Below are positions 1 through 5,550 of a DNA stretch of 5,550 bases, one piece after another. Location: positions 1-5,550 of the forward strand of contig JAAOZY010000381.1 of NCBI GenBank assembly GCA_012274205.1, given 5' to 3'. The position numbers and the translations under genes were made by a program. The number at the start of each line of letters is the position of its first letter. The first letter of the stretch is position 1. This stretch comes from Betaproteobacteria bacterium. Lineage in GTDB: Bacteria > Pseudomonadota > Gammaproteobacteria > Burkholderiales > SG8-39. The notes beneath the pieces were generated by a model. That model saw only the letters and a list, made by a program, of their open reading frames with translations. It did no database searches and was not told the DNA's origin.

Positions 1-3000
1 CCTTCTCCAGCAGGTATTCGTGGATGTCGAGCAGGCGGCAGCCGGGGAAGATCTTGTCGAATTCGTATTTCTGCAGCTGATCCATGCAGGTGCCGCAGGA
101 CACGATCACGGTCTTGATGTCGAGGTAATTGAGGGTGTTGGCGACGCGGTGGAACAGCACGCGGTTGTCGGTGATGATGCGTCTGCCGGCGTCCTCCTCG
201 CCCGCGGCGGTCTGCGGATAGCCGCAGCACAGATAGCCCGGCGGCAGCACGCACTGCGCACCGATTGCATACAGCATCGCCTGCGTCGCCAGCCCCACCT
301 GGCTGAACAGGCGCTCGGAGCCGCAACCGGGAAAGTAGAACACCGCATCCGAGTCCTCCGCCGCGCGCGCGGGGTCGCGGATGATGGGCACGATATGCCG
401 GTCCTCGAGGTCGAGCAGCGCACGCGCAGTGCGTTTGGGCAGTTTGCCCGGCATCGGTTTGTTGATGAAATGCACCACTTGCGCGCGCAGGGCGGGCCGC
501 CCCACGGTCGCCGGCGGGCGCCGCGTCTGGCGCTGGGCGAGGCCGAACGCCTTTGCCGCGCGGTAGGCGAGCCGCTGCGCCAGGTAGCCCCATTCGATCA
601 TCGCGGTGCGCGCGAGCTTGATGGTATTGGGGTTGGTCGCGTTGAGGAACAGCATCGAGGCCGCGGTGCCGGGATTGAATTTCTTCTTGCCCTGTTTGCG
701 CAGCACGTTGCGCATTGCAATCGAGACGTCGCCGAAATCGATGTCCACCGGGCAGGGATTGGCGCACTTGTGGCACACGGTGCAGTGATCGGCGACGTCG
801 CCGAACTCGTCGAAATGCCTGAGCGATATGCCGCGCCGCGTCTGCTCTTCGTACAGGAACGCCTCGATCAGGAGCGAGGTCGCGAGAATCTTGTTGCGCG
901 GGCTGTAGAGCAGGTTGGCGCGCGGCACGTGGGTCGCGCACACCGGCTTGCACTTGCCGCAGCGCAGGCAGTCCTTGATCGAGGCGGCGATGCTGCCGGT
1001 TTCGGACTGCTCCATGATCAGCGATTCGGCGCCGATCAGGCTGAAGCTCGGGGTGTAGGCATTGCGCAGGTCGCCGCCGGCGAGCAGCTTGCCGGCATTG
1101 AAGCGGCCCTGCGGGTCGCACTTTTCCTTGTAGCGGCGGAAGGCTTCGACTTCGTTCGCATCGAGGTATTCGAGTTTGGTGATGCCGATGCCGTGCTCGC
1201 CCGAGATCACGCCGTCCAGCGATTTTGCCAGGCGCATGATGCGCGCGACTGCGGCATTGGCCTGGCGCAGCATGTCGTAGTTGTCGGAGTTCACCGGGAT
1301 GTTGGTGTGCACATTGCCGTCGCCGGCGTGCATGTGCAGCGCCACGAACACGCGCCCTTTGAGCACGCTCTGGTGAATCGCGCGGCAGCCCTCGAGGATG
1401 TGGCGGAATACCAGCCCGTCGAACAGCTGCTCCAGCCCGGTGAGCACTTCGTCCTTCCACGACACGCGCACGCTGTGGTCCTGCAGCAGCGAGAACACGC
1501 TGCGCCTGGCGTGGGTGACCGCAGCCAGGCCGGGCACGGTGTCGGCGCGCGCCTCGGCCACCGGCAGGTCGAGGTGGTCGAGCAGATAGCGCCAGCGCGT
1601 GCGCGTGCCGGCGATCAGCTCGCGCGCGGCTTCGCGCCGGTCGCCGAGGAACTCGGGCGCCGGCAGCGTCTCGCCGTGCTGCGCCAGCGGCAGCTCGCCC
1701 TGGAAATACTCGTCCAGCGCATCGAGCAGCGCCAGCTTGTTCGCGATCGACAGCTCGATGTTGATGCGCTCGATGCCGTCGGAATAATCGCCCAGGCGCG
1801 CGAGCGGAATGACCACGTCCTCGTTGATCTTGAACGCATTGGTGTGCTTGGCGATGGCGGCGGTGCGCGCGCGATCGAGCCAGAACTTGCGCCGCGTCTC
1901 GGCCGAAACCGCGACGAAGCCTTCGCCGCCGCGCGCATTGGCGATGCGCACCACCTGCGAGGCGGCCGCCGCCACCGCGTCCTCGTCGTCGCCGACGATG
2001 TCGCCGATGAGCACCATCTTCGGCCGGCCGGCGCCGCCGGGCTGGCGCTTCGCCTTGGTGGCGTATCCCACCGCCTTCAGGTAACGCTCGTCCATGTGCT
2101 CCAGGCCGGCGAGCAGCACCCGGGGCGAGGCCGGCGCGGCGTCGGCGCGCCGGTCCAGGTATTGCTTGATCTCGACGATGGCCGGCACCGAATCGCGCAC
2201 CTGGCCGAAGAACTCCAGGCACACCGTGCGGATCGCCGCGGGCATCCGGTGCAGGATGAAGCGTGCCGAGGTGATGATGCCGTCGCAGCCTTCCTTCTGT
2301 ATGCCGGGCAGGCCGGAAAGGAATTTGTCGGTGACGTCCTTGCCCAGGCCGGTTTTGCGAAAGCGCGAGCCCGGGATTTCCAGGATTTCGGGCTCGCCGT
2401 GGGGCGTGCTGCCGTCGCGGCGGTAGCGCTGGACCTGGAAGCGCGCGAGTTCGGCATCGTGGATCTTGCCCAGGTTGTGGGCGAGGCGCGTGACTTCCAG
2501 AAAGTAGCCGTTGGCGTCGACCATGCGCCAGGAGAGCAGATTGTCCAGTGCAGTGCCCCACAGCACCGCTTTCTTGCCCCCGGCATTCATGGCGACGTTG
2601 CCGCCGATGCAGGAAGCGTCGGCCGAGGTCGGATCGACTGCGAACACGTGGCCCGCGGCCTCCGCCGCCTCCATCACGCGCTTGGTGACCACGCCCGCGC
2701 CGCAGCGTATGGTCGCGACCGGCTGCAGCACGCCCGGCAGCCAGCTTTTCTCGACTTTGCCCAGCTCATCGAGCTTCTCGGTATTGATCACCGCCGACCA
2801 CTCGGTCAGCGGCACCGCGCCGCCGGTATAGCCGGTGCCGCCCCCGCGCGGAATAATGGTGAGCCCGAGCTCGATGCAGTCGCGCACCAGTGCGGCGACT
2901 TCGTCTTCGCGGTCGGGATGGATCACGACGAAGGGATATTCCACGCGCCAGTCGGTGGCGTCGGTGACGTGGGAGACGCGCGCGAGGCCGTCGAACTGAA

Positions 3001-3475
3001 TGTTGTCGCGGTGCGTGCTGCGGGCCAATTTCCTGAGCGACTGGCGCCGCAGCGCCGCCACCCTGGCAAACCCGGCGGCGAAGGCGTCGACCGCTTCGCG
3101 CCCGCGCTCGAGCAGGAAGGTGACGCGCTCGGCGCGCACGGCCTGCTGCGCCCCGGCTTCGCTCTCCGTTCCCGCCTCGTCGAGATGCTGCAGGCGGCGC
3201 TTTTCGATTTCGTCCAGGCGGTGGCGCATGGCCGCGATCAGCGCCGCGCGCCGCGCCGGGTTGTCCTGCAGGTCGTCCTGCAGATAGGGGTTGCGCGACA
3301 CCACCCAGATATCGCCCAGCACCTCGTACAGCATGCGCGCCGAGCGGCCGGTCCTGCGCTCCGCGCGCAGTTCATGCAGCGTGCCCCAGGCCTTTTCGCC
3401 GAGCAGGCGCAGAACGATCTCGCGGTCGGAGAACGAGGTGTAGTTGTACGGGATTTCGCGCAGTCTGGCGCTCAT
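1..3475 (-). CDS. DUF3683-type FAD-binding / Fe-S-binding oxidoreductase (3' end outside window)
   Basis: Large fused flavin and iron-sulfur dehydrogenase; 1,158 residues are visible and the frame is still open at the window edge. The N-terminal region (about 1-130, REIPYNYTSFSDREIV) matches my recollection of DUF3683. An FAD-binding type 4 (PCMH/GlcD) domain follows, with PRGGGTGYTGGAVP at 209-222 and CIGGNVAMNAGG at 289-300. The FAD-oxidase C-terminal domain carries HMHAGDGNVH at 714-723 and GEHGIG at 759-764. A ferredoxin-like domain has two complete CxxCxxCxxxC motifs (Cys836/839/842/846 and Cys898/901/904/908), expected to bind two [4Fe-4S] clusters. A CCG-type cysteine-rich region starts at FPGC (Cys1051), with Cys1083-Cys1084 and SCGTC (Cys1127, Cys1130). 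From memory the family is near 1,300 residues, so about 100-170, including the second CCG repeat, should lie beyond position 1. By relation to GlcD/GlcF, Dld-II and YdiJ it probably oxidises a 2-hydroxyacid at the inner face of the membrane; the substrate is unknown. Start chosen at 3475 because AGGA lies 5 bases upstream; ATG at 3481 (two residues longer) is possible. Confidence 0.93.
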   Translation of the reverse strand, partial: MSARLREIPYNYTSFSDREIVLRLLGEKAWGTLHELRAERRTGRSARMLYEVLGDIWVVSRNPYLQDDLQDNPARRAALIAAMRHRLDEIEKRRLQHLDEAGTESEAGAQQAVRAERVTFLLERGREAVDAFAAGFARVAALRRQSLRKLARSTHRDNIQFDGLARVSHVTDATDWRVEYPFVVIHPDREDEVAALVRDCIELGLTIIPRGGGTGYTGGAVPLTEWSAVINTEKLDELGKVEKSWLPGVLQPVATIRCGAGVVTKRVMEAAEAAGHVFAVDPTSADASCIGGNVAMNAGGKKAVLWGTALDNLLSWRMVDANGYFLEVTRLAHNLGKIHDAELARFQVQRYRRDGSTPHGEPEILEIPGSRFRKTGLGKDVTDKFLSGLPGIQKEGCDGIITSARFILHRMPAAIRTVCLEFFGQVRDSVPAIVEIKQYLDRRADAAPASPRVLLAGLEHMDERYLKAVGYATKAKRQPGGAGRPKMVLIGDIVGDDEDAVAAAASQVVRIANARGGEGFVAVSAETRRKFWLDRARTAAIAKHTNAFKINEDVVIPLARLGDYSDGIERINIELSIANKLALLDALDEYFQGELPLAQHGETLPAPEFLGDRREAARELIAGTRTRWRYLLDHLDLPVAEARADTVPGLAAVTHARRSVFSLLQDHSVRVSWKDEVLTGLEQLFDGLVFRHILEGCRAIHQSVLKGRVFVALHMHAGDGNVHTNIPVNSDNYDMLRQANAAVARIMRLAKSLDGVISGEHGIGITKLEYLDANEVEAFRRYKEKCDPQGRFNAGKLLAGGDLRNAYTPSFSLIGAESLIMEQSETGSIAASIKDCLRCGKCKPVCATHVPRANLLYSPRNKILATSLLIEAFLYEEQTRRGISLRHFDEFGDVADHCTVCHKCANPCPVDIDFGDVSIAMRNVLRKQGKKKFNPGTAASMLFLNATNPNTIKLARTAMIEWGYLAQRLAYRAAKAFGLAQRQTRRPPATVGRPALRAQVVHFINKPMPGKLPKRTARALLDLEDRHIVPIIRDPARAAEDSDAVFYFPGCGSERLFSQVGLATQAMLYAIGAQCVLPPGYLCCGYPQTAAGEEDAGRRIITDNRVLFHRVANTLNYLDIKTVIVSCGTCMDQLQKYEFDKIFPGCRLLDIHEYLLEK

Positions 3476-3480
3476 CGGCA

Positions 3481-3484
3481 TCCT
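3481..3484 (-). promoter_or_regulatory. Shine-Dalgarno AGGA that decides the oxidoreductase start
   Basis: On the minus strand the junction reads TGAGCAGGATGCCGATGAGC. AGGA sits 5 bases before the ATG at 3475 but overlaps the ATG at 3481, which would have no usable spacing. This favours 3475 as the initiation codon. The site lies just after the stop codon of the preceding membrane-protein gene, so ribosomes ending there could reinitiate. Confidence 0.55.
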
Positions 3485-3486
3485 GC

Positions 3487-4287
3487 TCAGCTTGCGTCCA
3501 CGGCCGGTTCCGCACCGGATCCGGACTCGGGGAACACGTCGCGATAGCTGGCGTAGAAGCTCGCAAACAGCGTCGGAACGTAGGTCAGCATGACCGGCAG
3601 CATCGCCAGCACGAATGCGTTCTGCGAGCTGTTGCCGAGCACGACGCGCAGCAGCAGCGCGAGCGCGAACAGCACAAAGCTGCAGGCCGCACTCAGCACC
3701 ATCACCGCCAGGCCATAGGCGAGGAACGCGCGCCAGTTGCTCATGGCCGCGAAAAAACTGTAGAACAGCGCCTGCAGTGCCGGCAGATTGCGCCATGCCG
3801 AAAGCGCCGGCGCGAACCAGAAGGCCGCAAGCACCGGCAGGTACAACGCAGCGGCGAGCAGCGCCGCCGCTGCGAGCGCGCCCTCCTCGAACGCTGCGGG
3901 AGGTGGTTTTGTGCCCATCACCATCAGTTGCGCCAGCATGCCGCCGTCGATCAGCGCGGACAGCCCGAGGATGGCGAGCCCGCTCGAAAGATATAGGCCG
4001 CCCTGGCGCAGCAGTGCCGGCAAGTTGGACTTGAATCCGGCGAACAGCAGGTCCATGCGCAGGCGGCGCCCTTGGTCGAGTTCGCGGCTGGCGATCATGA
4101 AACTCGCCGAAAAGCCAGGGATTAGTATGGTCGCGGCAAGCCAGCCGAGCACCGGGATCATGCCCAGGAGTTGCATCAGCATGATGTATGACAGCGAAAG
4201 GAACGCCCAGGTGACCGGACTCTTGCGAAACAGCGTGAAGCCGATCAGCACCCAGTTCCAGCCCTTGCCCGCGGGGACGGTATTCAT
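3487..4287 (-). CDS. BPSS1780-like six-helix integral membrane protein
   Basis: A 266-residue, strongly hydrophobic protein with about six predicted transmembrane segments: roughly residues 25-43, 46-66, 93-113, 134-158, 187-213 and 223-247. A short N-terminal region contains GKGWNWVLIGFTLF, and a basic/acidic loop (RELDQGRRLRMD, about 68-79) follows helix 2. FWFAPALSAW (156-165) and the NWRAFLAYGL stretch (184-193) resemble the conserved segments I recall for BPSS1780-family membrane proteins, which are common in betaproteobacteria and have no established function. There is no signal peptide and there are no recognisable catalytic motifs; the tail (ESGSGAEPAVDAS) is hydrophilic. The frame is open upstream to 4521, but that stretch overlaps thrB out of frame and reads as nonsense. 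The ATG at 4287 is right because it follows a Shine-Dalgarno-like GGGGA and starts one base after the thrB stop. Membrane location is well supported; the family name rests on pattern recognition only. Confidence 0.85.
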   Translation of the reverse strand: MNTVPAGKGWNWVLIGFTLFRKSPVTWAFLSLSYIMLMQLLGMIPVLGWLAATILIPGFSASFMIASRELDQGRRLRMDLLFAGFKSNLPALLRQGGLYLSSGLAILGLSALIDGGMLAQLMVMGTKPPPAAFEEGALAAAALLAAALYLPVLAAFWFAPALSAWRNLPALQALFYSFFAAMSNWRAFLAYGLAVMVLSAACSFVLFALALLLRVVLGNSSQNAFVLAMLPVMLTYVPTLFASFYASYRDVFPESGSGAEPAVDAS

Positions 4288-4288
4288 G

Positions 4289-5242
4289 TCACGCGTCCCC
4301 GACCCAGGGCGCGTCGCCCGTGTGGGCGATGCGCAGTTCCAGGATGCGGCGGAAGTGCTCCGGGTCGTGCGCGTGCACCAGTTCGCCCGGGCGCGGCAGG
4401 TAGAAGTCGTACAGCCGCGACAGCCAGAAGCGCAGCGCTGCGGCGCGCAGCATCTGCGGCCAGGCGGCGTGCTCGGCCGCGGAAAACGGCCGCCGCGCGT
4501 GGTAGGCGCGCAGCAGCGCAAGCGCGCGCGCCGGGTCGATCTCGCCGCCCGCGCGCACGCACCAGTCGTTGAGTGTGACCGCCACGTCGAACAGCAGATA
4601 ATCGACGCCGGCGAAGTAGAAGTCGATTACGCCGCCGATGTGCGCGCCGGCGAACAGCACGTTGTCGCGAAACAGGTCCGCGTGGATCGGTCCGCGCGGC
4701 AGGCCCGCACTGCCGTGCTGCGCCTGGAACGCCAGCTCCGCGCGCAGCAGAGCGGCGCGCGGCGCATCGAGGAAGGGGCTCACCTGTGCCGCGGCCTCGT
4801 TCCACCAGCGCGGTCCGCGCGGGTTGTCCAGTTTGCCCGGGTAGGTGCGGCCGGCGAGGTGGATGTCGGCCAGCGCCCTGCCGACTTCGGCGCAATGCGC
4901 CGGCGCCGGCGCCATGACGGCTTCGCCGGCCAGCCGCGTCATCAGCGCCGCAGGCTTGCCGTTGAGTTCGGAAAACATGCGCCCGTTCAGATCCGTCGCC
5001 GGAGCCGGGCTGGCTATGCCTTGCTGTGCCAGATGCGCCATCAATCCAAGATAGAACGGAAGTTCCGCCGCGCTGAGCTTTTCGAACAGCGTCAGCACGA
5101 AACGTCCGCTGGTGGTGCTGACGAAATAGTTTGTGTTCTCTATGCCCGCGGCGATGCCCTGCAGCTGCACCAGCGTGCCCAGGCGGTACTGCGCCAGCCA
5201 TATGGACAGCTGCTCGGGGGTGACCGGGGTGAAGACGGACAT
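4289..5242 (-). CDS. thrB: Homoserine kinase, APH (aminoglycoside phosphotransferase) fold type
   Basis: This 317-residue cytosolic enzyme should transfer phosphate from ATP to L-homoserine, giving O-phosphohomoserine, the substrate of threonine synthase. It is the phosphotransferase-like ThrB (the Pseudomonas-type family), not the GHMP-kinase ThrB of E. coli. The N-terminus MSVFTPVTPEQLS and the glycine/asparagine segment GIENTNYFVS (33-42) are characteristic of this family. RFVLTLFEK (47-55) corresponds to the N-lobe strand. The catalytic loop is HADLFRDN (His187, Asp189, Asn194), and the metal-binding aspartate lies in GVIDFYFAG (Asp207). WWNE (146-149), LNDWCV (224-229) and the C-terminal RFWLSRLYDFYLPRPG are also typical. 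Length matches the family norm of about 315-320 residues, and no expected motif is missing. The start at 5242 gives the conserved N-terminus, although no clear Shine-Dalgarno sequence precedes it. The gene is followed one base later by the membrane-protein gene. Confidence 0.96.
   Translation of the reverse strand: MSVFTPVTPEQLSIWLAQYRLGTLVQLQGIAAGIENTNYFVSTTSGRFVLTLFEKLSAAELPFYLGLMAHLAQQGIASPAPATDLNGRMFSELNGKPAALMTRLAGEAVMAPAPAHCAEVGRALADIHLAGRTYPGKLDNPRGPRWWNEAAAQVSPFLDAPRAALLRAELAFQAQHGSAGLPRGPIHADLFRDNVLFAGAHIGGVIDFYFAGVDYLLFDVAVTLNDWCVRAGGEIDPARALALLRAYHARRPFSAAEHAAWPQMLRAAALRFWLSRLYDFYLPRPGELVHAHDPEHFRRILELRIAHTGDAPWVGDA
4296..4300 (-). promoter_or_regulatory. Shine-Dalgarno-like GGGGA for the membrane-protein gene
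   Basis: On the minus strand GGGGA lies 8 bases before the ATG at 4287, inside the last codons of thrB. With the junction TGACATG, where stop and start are separated by one C, it supports both the chosen start and translational coupling to thrB. Confidence 0.5.
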
Positions 5243-5323
5243 GCGGGCATGGGGCGAGGAGCCAGGGGAGACGCGGCGGCGCGGGATTACCCCTCACGCA
5301 CTACCCTGGATTCGCCACCCGGT
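5243..5323. other. 81-bp gap between the DUF2782 gene and thrB
   Basis: No gene fits here. On the minus strand I see no hairpin followed by a T-run, so no convincing intrinsic terminator. A TTGAAC overlapping the upstream stop codon could act as a -35 element, but nothing resembling a good -10 follows at 16-18 bases. A perfect 6-base inverted repeat (CCAGGG at 5262-5267 and CCCTGG at 5304-5309, 36 bases apart) is too short and too widely spaced for a confident call. Read-through from the DUF2782 gene into thrB is therefore plausible. Confidence 0.4.
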
Positions 5324-5550
5324 TCAAAAAGAATGAATCACCCACTGCGGCACGCGCAGCCCCGAGTCGAGCGAGTCGCGCCGGCTCATGACGCCGTTGC
5401 CGGCCTCGTCCACCAGAAAATAGGGCGGGCCATTGGGTGGCGTGACTTTCATCGCGTAGAGCTTACCGTTGACGCGGTATTCCTCCACCTTGTTTTCGCC
5501 ACGCTTGGTAATGGTTACTTGCGGCTCCAGCGCGGGATCGGGCGCCATGC
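5324..5550 (-). CDS. DUF2782 family protein, C-terminal part (5' end outside window)
   Basis: Visible are 74 residues ending in RVPQWVIHSF and a TGA at 5326-5324. The pattern PQVTITKRGENKVEEYRVNG, then KLYAMKVTPPNGPPYFLVD and a closing VPQWV, matches the small DUF2782 proteins of proteobacteria. In this family the core is usually preceded by a signal peptide and a proline-rich linker, so the protein is probably periplasmic or envelope-associated; no function is known. A methionine codon at 5548 is available, but it would leave no signal sequence, and the frame is still open at the window edge. I therefore treat it as internal and the gene as 5'-truncated by the window. It lies 81 bases upstream of thrB on the same strand. 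From memory, DUF2782 genes often sit near polA and thrB in betaproteobacteria, which agrees with this layout. Confidence 0.82.
   Translation of the reverse strand, partial: MAPDPALEPQVTITKRGENKVEEYRVNGKLYAMKVTPPNGPPYFLVDEAGNGVMSRRDSLDSGLRVPQWVIHSF

Noticed and set aside
2077..2586. 169-residue minus-strand ORF within the oxidoreductase
   Set aside because: It lies in a different frame from the continuous oxidoreductase reading, has a low-complexity Ser/Arg/Ala-rich product, and the true frame is uninterrupted, so it is neither a frameshift nor a separate gene.
3481..3520. Frameshift or fusion between the membrane protein and the oxidoreductase
   Set aside because: The membrane-protein frame ends at a clean TGA (3489-3487), followed by a ribosome binding site and ATG for the next gene. 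Both proteins look complete at this junction.
20..3547. 1,175-residue plus-strand ORF as a coding gene
   Set aside because: It is the in-register complement of a clearly recognisable FAD/Fe-S oxidoreductase gene. Its product shows no known domain and has the composition expected of an antisense shadow in GC-rich DNA.
4288..4521. N-terminal extension of the membrane protein upstream of 4287
   Set aside because: The extra 78 residues are Arg/Cys/Thr/Ser-rich, overlap thrB in another frame and do not look membrane-protein-like. A ribosome-binding-site-like GGGGA and a stop/start junction support 4287.
4284..5297. 337-residue minus-strand ORF overlapping thrB almost entirely
   Set aside because: It is an out-of-frame shadow of thrB with an Arg/Ala/Gly/His-rich product and no domain. 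The thrB frame has all family motifs.
5281..5330. Promoter for thrB using TTGAAC near the DUF2782 stop codon
   Set aside because: Seventeen bases downstream the sequence is GTAGTG, a poor -10 match. Not strong enough to list as a promoter.

Overview
The window is GC-rich, gene-dense bacterial chromosome, and every supportable gene lies on the minus strand. Read in the direction of transcription (from position 5550 down to 1) the order is: the C-terminal part of a DUF2782-family protein, an APH-fold homoserine kinase (thrB), a six-helix membrane protein resembling the BPSS1780 family, and a very large FAD/Fe-S oxidoreductase of the DUF3683 type whose 3' end lies beyond position 1. This gene content, the phosphotransferase-type ThrB beginning MSVFTPVTPEQLS, and the strong GC bias point to a betaproteobacterium, for instance from the Rhodocyclales, Nitrosomonadales or Burkholderiales. 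The sequence does not allow a genus call.

Layout: 5550-5324 is a partial DUF2782 gene. It is followed by an 81-bp gap with no convincing terminator or promoter. thrB occupies 5242-4289. One base separates its stop codon from the start of the membrane-protein gene (4287-3487). That gene's stop lies 5 or 11 bases before the start of the oxidoreductase gene (3475 or 3481 down to the window edge). The last three genes are therefore very probably one transcriptional unit, with translational coupling at both junctions. The DUF2782 gene may belong to it as well.

Functionally, ThrB phosphorylates homoserine on the way to threonine. The membrane protein has no assigned activity. The oxidoreductase combines a GlcD/D-lactate-dehydrogenase-type flavin half with a two-cluster ferredoxin-like domain and CCG cysteine-rich motifs. 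This architecture is typical of 2-hydroxyacid dehydrogenases that pass electrons to the respiratory chain, but its substrate cannot be read from sequence. No mobile elements, RNA genes, CRISPR arrays or notable repeats were found. I see no clear case for an undescribed system. The most unusual item is a 1,175-codon open frame on the plus strand, which is best explained as a codon-usage shadow of the oxidoreductase gene.
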